NCBI GenBank assembly: GCA_963932465.1
Contig: CAWVRF010001043.1
Span: 62,001 to 126,000, forward strand
Length of the DNA: 64,000 nt
Reading direction: 5' to 3'
From: Maratus speciosus
Lineage: Eukaryota; Arthropoda; Arachnida; Araneae; Salticidae
A program made the translations under genes and the position numbers. This document shows positions 25,899 through 38,775 of the stretch, piece by piece (the first letter of the stretch is position 1; each line of letters starts with the position of its first letter). The notes below the pieces were generated by a model. It worked only from the letters and a program-made list of their open reading frames with translations, did not search any database and was not told where the DNA came from.

Positions 25899-28800
25899 AA
25901 CGAATATATTGTTTCAACAACAAAAGCATTGTTAGAAAATTCATCAGAAAGATTTACCGCATATAAAACACGCAATATTTATGAATTGAATTGCGGTGCA
26001 GGGCTGAAAATTAATTTCTTAATAAATAATAAAGCGAAACCGAATATATTGTTTCAACAATCAAAGTATTGTTAGAAAATTCATCAGAAAGAGTTACCGC
26101 ATATAAAACACGCAAAATTTATGAATTGAATTCCGGTGCAGGGTTCAAAATTAATTTCGTAATAAATAATAAAGCGAAACTGAATATATTGTTTCAACAA
26201 TCAAAGCATTGTTAGAAAATTCATCAGAAAGAGTTACAGCATATAAAACACGCAATATTTATGAATTGAATTTCGGTGCACCGCTGAAAATTAATTTCTT
26301 AATAAATAATAAAGCGAAACCGAATATATTGTTTCAACAATCAAAGTATTGTTAGAAAATTCATCAGAAAGAGTTACCGCATATAAAACACGCAAAATTT
26401 ATGAATTGAATTCCGGTGCAGGGTTCAAAATTAATTTCGTAATAAATAATAAAGCGAAACTGAATATATTGTTTCAACAATCAAAGCATTGTTAGAAAAT
26501 TCATCAGAAAGAGTTACAGCATATAAAACACGCAATATTTATGAATTGAATTTCGGTGCACCGCTGAAAATTAATTTCTTAATAAATAATAAAGCGAAAC
26601 CGAATATATTGTTTCAACAATCAAAGTATTGTTAGAAAATTCATCAGAAAGAGTTACCGCATATAAAACACGCAAAATTTATGAATTGAATTCCGGTGCA
26701 GGGCTGAAAATTAATTTCTTAATAAATAATAAAGCGAAACCGAATATATTATTTCAACAATCATAGCATTGTTAGAAAATTCATCACAAAGAGTTACCGC
26801 ATATAAAACACGCAATATTTAAGAATTGAATTCCGGTGCAGGGCTGAAAATTAATTTCTTAATAAATAATAAAGCGAATCCGAATATATTGTTTCAACAA
26901 TCAAAGCATTGTTAGAAAATTCATCAGAAAGATTTACCGCATATAAAACACGCAATATTTATGAATTGAATTGCGGTGCAGGGCTGAAAATTAATTTCTT
27001 GATAAATAATAAAGCGAAACCGAATATATTGTTTCAACAATCAAAGCATTGTTAGAAAATTCATCAGAAAGAGTTACCGCATATAAAACACGCAATATTT
27101 ATGAATTGAATTCCGGTGCAGGGCTGAAAATTAATTTCTTAATAAATAATAAAGCGAAACCGAATATATTGTTTCAACAATCAAAGCATTGTTAGAAAAT
27201 TCATCAGAAAGATTTACCGCATATAAAACACGCAATATTTATGAATTGAATTCCGGTGCAGGGCTGAAAATTAATTTCTTAATAAATAATAAAGCGAAAC
27301 CGAATATATTGTTTAAACAATCAAAGCATTGTTAGAAAATTCATCAGAAAGAGTTACCGCATATAAAACACGCAATATTTATGAATTGAATTTCGGTGCA
27401 CCGCTGAAAATTAATTTCTTAATAAATAATAAAGCGAAACCGAATATATTTTTTCAACAATCAAAGTATTGTTAGAAAATTCATCAGAAAGATTTACCGC
27501 ATATAAAACACGCAATATTTATGAATTGAATCCCGGTGCAGGGTTCAAAATTAATTTCGTAATAAATAATAAAGCGAAACTGAATATATTGTTTCAACAA
27601 TCAAAGCATTGTTAGAAAATTCATCAGAAAGAGTTACAGCATATAAAACACGCAATATTTATGAATTGAATTTCGGTGCACCGCTGAAAATTAATTTCTT
27701 AATAAATAATAAAGCGAAACCGAATATATTGTTTCAACAATCAAAGTATTGTTAGAAAATTCATCAGAAAGAGTTACCGCATATAAAACACGCAAAATTT
27801 ATGAATTGAATTCCGGTGCAGGGCTGAAAATTAATTTCTTAATAAATAATAAAGCGAAACCGAATATATTGTTTCAACAATCATAGCATTGTTAGAAAAT
27901 TCATCACAAAGAGTTACCGCATATAAAACACGCAATATTTATGAACTGAATTGCGGTGCAGGGCTGAAAATTAATTTCTTAATAAATAATAAAGCGAAAC
28001 CGAATATATTGTTTCAACAATCAAAGTATTGTTAGAAAATTCATCAGAAAGAGTTACCGCATATAAAACACGCAAAATTTATGAATTGAATTCCGGTGCA
28101 GGGCTGAAAATTAATTTCTTAATAAATAATAAAGCGAAACCGAATATATTGTTTCAACAATCAAAGCATTGTTAGAAAATTCATCAGAAAGATTTACCGC
28201 ATATAAAACACGCAATATTTATGAATTGAATTGCGGTGCAGGGCTGAAAATTAATTTCTTAATAAATAATAAAGCGAAACCGAATATATTGTTTCAACAA
28301 TCAAAGCATTGTTAGAAAATTCATCAGAAAGAGTTACCGCATATAAAACACGCAATATTTATGAACTGAATTCCGGTGCAGGGCTCAAAATTAATTTCTT
28401 AGTAAATAATAAAGCGAAACCGAATATATTGTTTAAACAATCAAAGCATTGTTAGAAAATTCATCAGAAAGAGTTACCGCATATAAAACACGCAATATTT
28501 ATGAATTGAATTCCGGTGCAGGGCTGAAAATTAATTTCTTAATAAATAATAAAACGAAACCGAATATATTGTTTCAACAATCAAAGCATTGTTAGAAAAT
28601 TCATCAGAAAGAGTTACCGCATATAAAACACGCAATATTTATGAATTGAATCCCGGTGCAGGGCTGAAAATTAATTTCTTAATAAATAATAAAGCGAAAC
28701 CGAATATATTGTTTCAACAATCAGAGCATTGTTAGAAAATTCATCAGAAAGAGTTACCGCATATAAAACACGCAATATTTATGAATTGAATTCCGGTGCA

Positions 28801-28978
28801 GGGCTGAAAATTAATTTCGTAATAAATAATAAAGCGAAACCGAATATATTGTTTCAACAATCAAAGCATTGTTAGAAAATTCATCAGAAAGAGTTACCGC
28901 ATATAAAACACGCAATATTTATGAATTGAATTCCGGTGCAGGGCTGAAAATTAATTTCTTAATAAATAATAAAGCGAA
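25899..28978 (+). repeat. HOR cycle 11, complete 22-mer (3080 bp)
   Basis: This has the same 22-class order as the cycle at 5881-8960, including J with a136 followed by M, K and N. It lacks the rare changes of that copy (aatgtatttc, gatcaaagca, caaggctgaa, atatgcggtg). The two are therefore independent descendants of one 22-mer rather than a very recent pair. Confidence 0.92.
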
Positions 28979-31900
28979 AACGAATATATTGTTTCAACAA
29001 CAAAAGCATTGTTAGAAAATTCATCAGAAAGATTTACCGCATATAAAACACGCAATATTTATGAATTGAATTGCGGTGCAGGGCTGAAAATTAATTTCTT
29101 AATAAATAATAAAGCGAAACCGAATATATTGTTTCAACAATCAAAGTATTGTTAGAAAATTCATCAGAAAGAGTTACCGCATATAAAACACGCAATATTT
29201 ATGAATTGAATTCCGGTGCAGGGTTCAAAATTAATTTCGTAATAAATAATAAAGCGAAACTGAATATATTGTTTCAACAATCAAAGCATTGTTAGAAAAT
29301 TCATCAGAAAGAGTTACAGCATATAAAACACGCAAAATTTATGAATTGAATTCCGGTGCAGGGCTGAAAATTAATTTCTTAATAAATAATAAAGCGAAAC
29401 CGAATATATTGTTTCAACAATCATAGCATTGTTAGAAAATTCATCACAAAGAGTTACCGCATATAAAAAAGGCAATATTTATGAATTGAATTCCGGTGCA
29501 GGGCTGAAAATTAATTTCTTAATAAATAATAAAGCGAAACCGAATATATATTTTCAACAATCAAAGCATTGTTAGAAAATGCATCAGAAAGATTTACCGC
29601 ATATAAAACACGCAATATTTATGAATTGAATTGCGGTGCAGGGCTGAAAATTAATTTCTTGATAAATAATAAAGCGAAACCGAATATATTGTTTCAACAA
29701 TCAATCATTGTTAGAAAATTCATCAGAAAGAGTTACCGCATATAAAACACGCAATATTTATGAATTGAATTCCGGTGCAAGGCTGAAAATTAATTTCTTA
29801 ATAAATAATAAAGCGAAACCGAATATATTGTTTCAACAATCAAAGCATTGTGAGAAAATTCATCAGAAAGAGTTACCGCATATAAAACACGCAATATTTA
29901 TGAATTGAATTCCGGTGCAGGGCTGAAAATTAATTTCTTAATAAATAATAAAGCGAAACCGAATATATATTTTCAACAATCAAAGCATTGTTAGAAAATG
30001 CATCAGAAAGATTTACCGCATATAAAACACGCAATATTTATGAATTGAATTGCGGTGCAGGGCTGAAAATTAATTTCTTGATAAATAATAAAGCGAAACC
30101 GAATATATTGTTTCAACAATCAAAGCATTGTTAGAAAATTCATCAGAAAGAGTTACCGCATATAAAACACGCAATATTTATGAATTGAATTCCGGTGCAG
30201 GGCTGAAAATTAATTTCTTAATAAATAATAAAGCGAAACCGAATATATTGTTTCAACAATCAAAGCATTGTTAGAAAATTCATCAGAAAGAGTTACTGCA
30301 TATAAAACACGCAATATTTATGAATTGAATTCCGGTGCACCGCTGAAAATTAATTTCTTAATAAATAATAAAGCGAAACCGAATATATTGTTTCAACAAT
30401 CAAAGCATTGTTAGAAAATTCATCAGAAAGATTTACCGCATGTAAAACACGCAATATTTATGAATTGAATTCCGGTGCAGGGCTGAAAATTAATTTCTTA
30501 ATAAATAATAAAGCGAAACCGAATATATTGTTTCAACAATCAAAGCATTGTTAGAAAATTCATCAGAAAGAGTTACCGCATATAAAACACGCAATATTTA
30601 TGAACTGAATTCCGGTGCAGGGCTCAAAATTAATTTCTTAGTAAATAATAAAGCGAAACCGAATATATTGTTTAAACAATCAAAGCATTGTTAGAAAATT
30701 CATCAGAAAGAGTTACCGCATATAAAACACGCAATATTTATGAATTGAATCCCGGTGCAGGGTTCAAAATTAATTTCGTAATAAATAATAAAGCGAAACT
30801 GAATATATTGTTTCAACAATCAAAGCATTGTTAGAAAATTCATCAGAAAGAGTTACAGCATATAAAACACGCAATATTTATGAATTGAATTTCGGTGCAC
30901 CGCTGAAAATTAATTTCTTAATAAATAATAAAGCGAAACCGAATATATTGTTTCAACAATCAAAGCATTGTTAGACAATTAATCAGAAAGAGTTACCGCA
31001 TATAAAACACGCAATATTTATGAATTGAATTCCGGTGCAGGGCTGAAAATTAATTTCTTAATAAATAATAAAGCGAAACCGAATATATTGTTTCAACAAT
31101 CAAAGCATTGTTAGAAAATTCATCAGAAAGATTTACCGCATATAAAACACGCAATATTTATGAATTGAATTCCGGTGCAGGGCTGAAAATTAATTTCTTA
31201 ATAAATAATAAAGCGAAACAGAATATATTGTTTCAACAATCAAAGCATTGTTAGAAAATTCATCAGAAAGAGTTACCGCATATAAAACACGCAATATTTA
31301 TGAATTGAATCCCGGTGCAGGGTTCAAAATTAATTTCGTAATAAATAATAAAGCGAAACTGAATATATTGTTTCAACAATCAAAGCATTGTTAGAAAATT
31401 CATCAGAAAGAGTTACAGCATATAAAACACGCAATATTTATGAATTGAATTTCGGTGCACCGCTGAAAATTAATTTCTTAATAAATAATAAAGCGAAACC
31501 GAATATATTGTTTCAACAATCAAAGTATTGTTAGAAAATTCATCAGAAAGAGTTACCGCATATAAAACACGCAAAATTTATGAATTGAATTCCGGTGCAG
31601 GGCTGAAAATTAATTTCTTAATAAATAATAAAGCGAAACCGAATATATTGTTTCAACAATCATAGCATTGTTAGAAAATTCATCACAAAGAGTTACCGCA
31701 TATAAAACACGCAATATTTATGAATTGAATTGCGGTGCAGGGCTGAAAATTAATTTCTTAATAAATAATAAAGCGAAACCGAATATATTGTTTCAACAAT
31801 CAAAGTATTGTTAGAAAATTCATCAGAAAGAGTTACCGCATATAAAACACGCAAAATTTATGAATTGAATTCCGGTGCAGGGCTGAAAATTAATTTCTTA

Positions 31901-32897
31901 ATAAATAATAAAGCGAAACCGAATATATTGTTTCAACAATCAAAGCATTGTTAGAAAATTCATCAGAAAGATTTACCGCATATAAAACACGCAATATTTA
32001 TGAATTGAATTGCGGTGCAGGGCTGAAAATTAATTTCTTAATAAATAATAAAGCAAAACCGAATATATTGTTTCAACAATCAAAGCATTGTTAGAAAATT
32101 CATCAGAAAGAGTTACCGCATATAAAACACGCAATATTTATGGACTGAATTCCGGTGCAGGGCTCAAAATTAATTTCTTAGTAAATAATAAAGCGAAACC
32201 GAATATATTGTTTAAACAATCAAAGCATTGTTAGAAAATTCATCAGAAAGAGTTACCGCATATAAAACACGCAATATTTATGAATTGAATTCCGGTGCAG
32301 GGCTGAAAATTAATTTCTTAATAAATAATAAAACGAAACCGAATATATTGTTTCAACAATCAAAGCATTGTTAGAAAATTCATCAGAAAGAGTTACCGCA
32401 TATAAAACACGCAATATTTATGAATTGAATCCCGGTGCAGGGCTCAAAATTAATTTCGTATTAAATAATAAAGCGAAACCGAATATATTGTTTCAACAAT
32501 CAGAGCATTGTTAGAAAATTCATCAGAAAGAGTTACCGCATATAAAACACGCAATATTTATGAATTGAATTCCGGTGCAGGGCTGAAAATTAATTTCTTG
32601 ATAAATAATAAAGCGAAACCGAATATATTGTTTCAACAATCAAAGCATTGTTAGAAAATTCATCAGAAAGAGTTACCTCATATAAAACACGCAATATTTA
32701 TGAATTGAATTCCGGTGCAGGGCTGAAAATTAATTTCTTAATAAATAATAAAGCGAAACCGAATATATTGTTTCAACAACCAAAGCATTGTTAGAAAATT
32801 CATCAGAAAGAGTTACCGCATATAAAACACGCAATATTTATGAATTGAATTCCGGTGCAGGGCTGAAAATTAATTTCTTAATAAATAATAAAGCGAA
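28979..32897 (+). repeat. HOR cycle 12, 28 irregular monomers (transitional)
   Basis: The cycle starts A, then a B'-like unit without a78, then a C/B hybrid at 29259. It becomes irregular from 29399 to about 31400. Two units with tatatatttt and gaaaatgcat (29539 and 29958) are 419 bp apart. Units at 30238 (ttactgc, caccg) and 30378 (catgtaaaac) carry variants otherwise typical of domain 2. From 31358 the ordinary C B D B A' I J M K order returns and runs to 32897. One unit (29679-29817) is 139 bp: tcaaagcattg is shortened to tcaatcattg. Confidence 0.83.
29679..29817 (+). repeat. 139-bp monomer (1-base loss)
   Basis: Consensus-like unit in which tcaaagcattg reads tcaatcattg near 29702. It also has caaggctg. 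The loss places this unit in the longest nominal open frame of the window (29708-29908), which is not considered coding. Confidence 0.92.
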
Positions 32898-35697
32898 AAC
32901 GAATATATTGTTTCAACAACAAAAGCATTGTTAGAAAATTCATCAGAAAGATTTACCGCATATAAAACACGCAATATTTATGAATTGAATTGCGGTGCAG
33001 GGCTGAAAATTAATTTCTTAATAAATAATAAAGCGAAACCGAATATATTGTTTCAACAATCAAAGTATTGTTAGAAAATTCATCAGAAAGAGTTACCGCA
33101 TATAAAACACGCAAAATTTATGAATTGAATTCCGGTGCAGGGTTCAAAATTAATTTCGTAATAAATAATAAAGCGAAACTGAATATATTGTTTCAACAAT
33201 CAAAGCATTGTTAGAAAATTCATCAGAAAGAGTTACAGCATATAAAACACGCAATATTTATGAATTGAATTTCGGTGCACCGCTGAAAATTAATTTCTTA
33301 ATAAATAATAAAGCGAAACCGAATATATTGTTTCAACAATCAAAGTATTGTTAGAAAATTCATCAGAAAGAGTTACCGCATATAAAACACGCAAAATTTA
33401 TGAATTGAATTCCGGTGCAGGGCTGAAAATTAATTTCTTAATAAATAATAAAGCGAAACCGAATATATTGTTTCAACAATCATAGCATTGTTAGAAAATT
33501 CATCACAAAGAGTTACCGCATATAAAACAAGCAATATTTAAGAATTGAATTCCGGTGCAGGGCTGAAAATTAATTTCTTAATATATAATAAAGCGAATCC
33601 GAATATATTGTTTCAACAATCAAAGCATTGTTAGAAAATTCATCAGAAAGATTTACCGCATATAAAACACGCAATATTTATGAATTGAATTGCGGTGCAG
33701 GGCTGAAAATTAATTTCTTGATAAATAATAAAGCGAAACCGAATATATTGTTTCAACAATCAAAGCATTGTTAGAAAATTCATCAGAAAGAGTTACCGCA
33801 TATAAAACACGCAATATTTATGAATTGAATTCCGGTGCAGGGCTGAAAATTAATTTCTTAATAAATAATAAAGCGAAACCGAATATATTGTTTCAACAAT
33901 CAAAGCATTGTTAGAAAATTCATCAGAAAGATTTACCGCATATAAAACACGCAATATTTATGAATTGAATTCCGGTGCAGGGCTGAAAATTAATTTCTTA
34001 ATAAATAATAAAGCGAAACCGAATATATTGTTTAAACAATCAAAGCATTGTTAGAAAATTCATCAGAAAGAGTTACCGCATATAAAACACGCAATATTTA
34101 TGAATTGAATTTCGGTGCACCGCTGAAAATTAATTTCTTAATAAATAATAAAGCGAAACCGAATATATTTTTTCAACAATCAAAGTATTGTTAGAAAATT
34201 CATCAGAAAGATTTACCGCATATAAAACACGCAATATTTATGAATTGAATCCCGGTGCAGGGTTCAAAATTAATTTCGTAATAAATAATAAAGCGAAACT
34301 GAATATATTGTTTCAACAATCAAAGCATTGTTAGAAAATTCATCAGAAAGAGTTACAGCATATAAAACACGCAATATTTATGAATTGAATTTCGGTGCAC
34401 CGCTGAAAATTAATTTCTTAATAAATAATAAAGCGAAACCGAATATATTGTTTCAACAATCAAAGTATTGTTAGAAAATTCATCAGAAAGAGTTACCGCA
34501 TATAAAACACGCAAAATTTATGAATTGAATTCCGGTGCAGGGCTGAAAATTAATTTCTTAATAAATAATAAAGCGAAACCGAATATATTGTTTCAACAAT
34601 CATAGCATTGTTAGAAAATTCATCACAAAGAGTTACCGCATATAAAACACGCAATATTTATGAACTGAATTGCGGTGCAGGGCTGAAAATTAATTTCTTA
34701 ATAAATAATAAAGCGAAACCGAATATATTGTTTCAACAATCAAAGTATTGTTAGAAAATTCATCAGAAAGAGTTACCGCATATAAAACACGCAAAATTTA
34801 TGAATTGAATTCCGGTGCAGGGCTGAAAATTAATTTCTTAATAAATAATAAAGCGAAACCGAATATATTGTTTCAACAATCAAAGCATTGTTAGAAAATT
34901 CATCAGAAAGATTTACCGCATATAAAACACGCAATATTTATGAATTGAATTGCGGTGCAGGGCTGAAAATTAATTTCTTAATAAATAATAAAGCGAAACC
35001 GAATATATTGTTTCAACAATCAAAGCATTGTTAGAAAATTCATCAGAAAGAGTTACCGCATATAAAACACGCAATATTTATGAACTGAATTCCGGTGCAG
35101 GGCTCAAAATTAATTTCTTAGTAAATAATAAAGCGAAACCGAATATATTGTTTAAACAATCAAAGCATTGTTAGAAAATTCATCAGAAAGAGTTACCGCA
35201 TATAAAACACGCAATATTTATGAATTGAATTCCGGTGCAGGGCTGAAAATTAATTTCTTAATAAATAATAAAACGAAACCGAATATATTGTTTCAACAAT
35301 CAAAGCATTGTTAGAAAATTCATCAGAAAGAGTTACCGCATATAAAACACGCAATATTTATGAATTGAATCCCGGTGCAGGGCTGAAAATTAATTTCTTA
35401 ATAAATAATAAAGCGAAACCGAATATATTGTTTCAACAATCAGAGCATTGTTAGAAAATTCATCAGAAAGAGTTACCGCATATAAAACACGCAATATTTA
35501 TGAATTGAATTCCGGTGCAGGGCTGAAAATTAATTTCGTAATAAATAATAAAGCGAAACCGAATATATTGTTTCAACAATCAAAGCATTGTTAGAAAATT
35601 CATCAGAAAGAGTTACCGCATATAAAACACGCAATATTTATGAATTGAATTCCGGTGCAGGGCTGAAAATTAATTTCTTAATAAATAATAAAGCGAA
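32898..35697 (+). repeat. HOR cycle 13, 20 monomers
   Basis: The order is A B' C B D' E H H' F G C B D B A' I J M K N, which is the 22-mer without one B' C pair. The D' unit has private changes (aacaagca near 33528, atatataata near 33583). Confidence 0.9.
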
Positions 35698-36957
35698 AAC
35701 GAATATATTGTTTCAACAACAAAAGCATTGTTAGAAAATTCATCAGAAAGATTTACCGCATATAAAACACGCAATATTTATGAATTGAATTGCGGTGCAG
35801 GGCTGAAAATTAATTTCTTAATAAATAATAAAGCGAAACCGAATATATTGTTTCAACAATCAAAGTATTGTTAGAAAATTCATCAGAAAGAGTTACCGCA
35901 TATAAAACACGCAATATTTATGAATTGAATTCCGGTGCAGGGTTCAAAATTAATTTCGTAATAAATAATAAAGCGAAACTGAATATATTGTTTCAACAAT
36001 CAAAGCATTGTTAGAAAATTCATCAGAAAGAGTTACAGCATATAAAACACGCAATATTTATGAATTGAATTTCGGTGCACCGCTGAAAATTAATTTCTTA
36101 ATAAATAATAAAGCGAAACCGAATATATTGTTTCAACAATCAAAGTATTGTTAGAAAATTCATCAGAAAGAGTTACCGCATATAAAACACGCAAAATTTA
36201 TGAATTGAATTCCGGTGCAGGGCTGAAAATTAATTTCTTAATAAATAATAAAGCGAAACCGAATATATTGTTTCAACAATCATAGCATTGTTAGAAAATT
36301 CATCACAAAGAGTTACCGCATATAAAACACGCAATATTTAAGAATTGAATTCCGGTGCAGGGCTGAAAATTAATTTCTTAATAAATAATAAAGCGAAACC
36401 GAATATATTGTTTCAACAATCAAAGCATTGTTAGAAAATTCATCAGAATGAGTTACCGCATATAAAACACGCAATATTTATGAATTGAATTCCGGTGCAG
36501 GGCTGAAAATTAATTTCTTAATAAATAATAAAGCGAAACCGAATATATTGTTTCAACAATCAAAGCATTGTTAGAAAATTCATCAGAAAGAGTTACCGCA
36601 TATAAAACACGCAATATTTATGAATTGAATTCCGGTGCAGGGCTGAAAATTAATTTCTTAATAAATAATAAAGCGAAACCGAATATATTGTTTCAACAAT
36701 CAAAGCATTGTTAGAAAATTCATCAGAAAGATTTACCGCATATAAAACACGCAATATTTATGAATTGAATTCCGGTGCAGGGCTGAAAATTAATTTCTTA
36801 ATAAATAATAAAGCGAAACCGAATATATTGTTTAAACAATCAAAGCATTGTTAGAAAATTCATCAGAAAGAGTTACCGCATATAAAACACGCAATATTTA
36901 TGAATTGAATTTCGGTGCACCGCTGAAAATTAATTTCTTAATAAATAATAAAGCGAA
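35698..36957 (+). repeat. HOR cycle 14, truncated (9 monomers)
   Basis: The order is A B' C B D', a consensus-like unit with gaatgag, H, H' and F. The expected G unit that follows (36958) is a 139-bp G/I hybrid, and the canonical order is never restored after it. This is the last recognisable domain 1 cycle in the window. Confidence 0.85.
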
Positions 36958-37096
36958 ACCGAATATATTTTTTCAACAATAAAGTATTGTTAGAAAATTC
37001 ATCAGAAAGAGTTACCGCATATAAAACACGCAATATTTATGAACTGAATTCCGGTGCAGGGCTCAAAATCAATTTCTTAGTAAATAATAAAGCGAA
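36958..37096 (+). repeat. 139-bp G/I hybrid monomer
   Basis: Starts ttttttcaacaataaagta (one base shorter than the G form, which has caatcaaagta) and ends gaactg, cagggctcaaaatcaattt. First of six such units; the other five lie at 39196, 39615, 39894, 40173 and 40872. Confidence 0.92.
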
Positions 37097-37656
37097 ACCG
37101 AATATATTGTTTAAACAATCAAAGCATTGTTAGAAAATTCATCAGAAAGAGTTACCGCATATAAAACACGCAATATTTATGAATTGAATTCCGGTGCAGG
37201 GCTGAAAATTAATTTCTTAATAAATAATAAAGCGAAACCGAATATATTGTTTCAACAATCAAAGCATTGTTAGAAAATTCATCAGAAAGATTTACCGCAT
37301 ATAAAACACGCAATATTTATGAATTGAATTCCGGTGCAGGGCTGAAAATTAATTTCTTAATAAATAATAAAGCGAAACCGAATATATTGTTTAAACAATC
37401 AAAGCATTGTTAGAAAATTCATCAGAAAGAGTTACCGCATATAAAACACGCAATATTTATGAATTGAATTTCGGTGCACCGCTGAAAATTAATTTCTTAA
37501 TAAATAATAAAGCGAAACCGAATATATTTTTTCAACAATCAAAGTATTGTTAGAAAATTCATCAGAAAGAGTTACCGCATATAAAACACGCAATATTTAT
37601 GAACTGAATTCCGGTGCAGGGCTGAAAATTAATTTCTTAATAAATAATAAAGCGAA
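36958..37656 (+). repeat. Domain boundary block
   Basis: Five units: a 139-bp hybrid (36958-37096) that starts as G (ttttttcaac, caataaagta) and ends as I with aaaatcaattt, then J, H', F, and a unit at 37517 with a G start and a gaactg/ttccgg end. The canonical domain 1 order stops here. Confidence 0.82.
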
Positions 37657-38775
37657 ACCGAATATATTGTTTCAACAATCAAAGCATTGTTAGAAAATTC
37701 ATCAGAAAGAGTTACCGCATATAAAACACGCAATATTTACGAATTGAATCCCGGTGCAGGGCTCAAAATTAAATTCGTAATAAATAATAAAGCGAAACCG
37801 AATATATTGTTTCAACAATCAAAGCATTGTTAGAAAATTCATCAGAAAGAGTTACCGCATATAAAACACGCAATATTTATGAATTGAATTCCGGTGCAGG
37901 GCTGAAAATTAATTTCTTAATAAATAATAAAGCGAAACTGAATATATTGTTTCAACAATCATAGCATTGTTAGAAAATTCATCACAATGAGTTACCGCTT
38001 ATTAAACACGCAATATTTATGAATTGTATTCCGGTGCAGGGCTGAAAATTAATTTCTTAATAAATAATAAAGCGAAACCTAATATATTGTTTCAACAATC
38101 AAAGCATTGTTAGAAAATTCATCAGAAAGATTTACTGCATATAAAACACGCAATATTTATGAATTGAATTCCGGTGCAGGGCTGAAAATTAATTTCTTAA
38201 TAAATAATAAAGCGAAACCGAATATATTGTTTCAACAATCAAAGCATTGTTAGAAAATTCATCAGAATGAGTTACCGCATATAAAACACGCAATATTTAT
38301 GAATTGAATTCCGGTGCAGGGCTGAAAATTAATTTCTTAATAAATAATAAAGCGAAACCGAATATATTGTTTCAACAATCAAAGCATTGTTAGAAAATTC
38401 ATCAGAAAGAGTTACCGCATATAAAACACGCAATATTTATGAATTGAATTCCGGTGCAGGGCGAAAATTAATTTCTTAATAAATAATAAAGCGAAAACGA
38501 ATATGTTGTTTCAACAATCAAAGCATTGTTAGAAAATTCATCAGAAAGAGTTACCGCATATAAAACACGCAATATTTATGAATTGAATTCCGGTGCAGGG
38601 CTGAAAATTAATTTCTTAATAAATAATAAAGCGAAAACGAATATGTTGTTTCAACAATCAAAGCATTGTTAGAAAATTCATCAGAAAGAGTTACCGCATA
38701 TAAAACACGCAATATTTATGAATTGAATTCCGGTGCACCGCTGAAAATTAATTTCTTAATAAATAATAAAGCGAA
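37657..38775 (+). repeat. 1.1 kb block, first copy
   Basis: Eight units (1119 bp). Distinctive changes are tttacgaattg with aaattcgtaa near 37738, cttattaaac with gtattccgg near 37998, acctaata near 38077, gaatgag near 38266, a one-base loss (cagggcgaaa, 38457) and two units with aatatgttg. The same set recurs 4054 bp downstream at 41711-42829. Confidence 0.9.
38357..38495 (+). repeat. 139-bp monomer with cagggcgaaa
   Basis: Consensus unit in which cagggctgaaa lost one base. It is shared with 42411-42549 as part of the 4054-bp-offset duplication. Confidence 0.92.

Larger units (their letters stand above)
1..36957 (+). repeat. Domain 1: array built on a 22-monomer higher-order repeat
   Basis: Diagnostic substitutions recur in a fixed order rather than at random. 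The complete cycle is A B' C B' C B D' E H H' F G C B D B A' I J M K N (22 units, 3080 bp), with a 19-unit form (2660 bp) ending at J. A-class units, recognised by aacgaatata plus aacaaaagca, start at 1, 3361, 5881, 8961, 10641, 12881, 17221, 20441, 22539, 23239, 25899, 28979, 32898 and 35698. The cycles between them hold 24, 18, 22, 12, 16, 31, 23, 15, 5, 19, 22, 28 and 20 units. Only two short units break the 140-bp phase (22261-22398 and 29679-29817). Confidence 0.92.

Noticed and set aside
29708..29908. 66-codon open frame starting with TTG
   Set aside because: It exists because one unit reads tgtgag where others read tgttag, so the frame runs on into the next unit. Every monomer holds a stop-to-stop frame of about 60 codons in this register without an ATG. 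Diagnostic substitutions are mostly amino-acid changing, and the short units shift the frame. It has no eukaryotic start, no recognisable domain and only satellite sequence.
36900..37100. Unique sequence or transposon at the domain boundary
   Set aside because: Units across the boundary remain full satellite monomers in the same orientation; only one base is lost.
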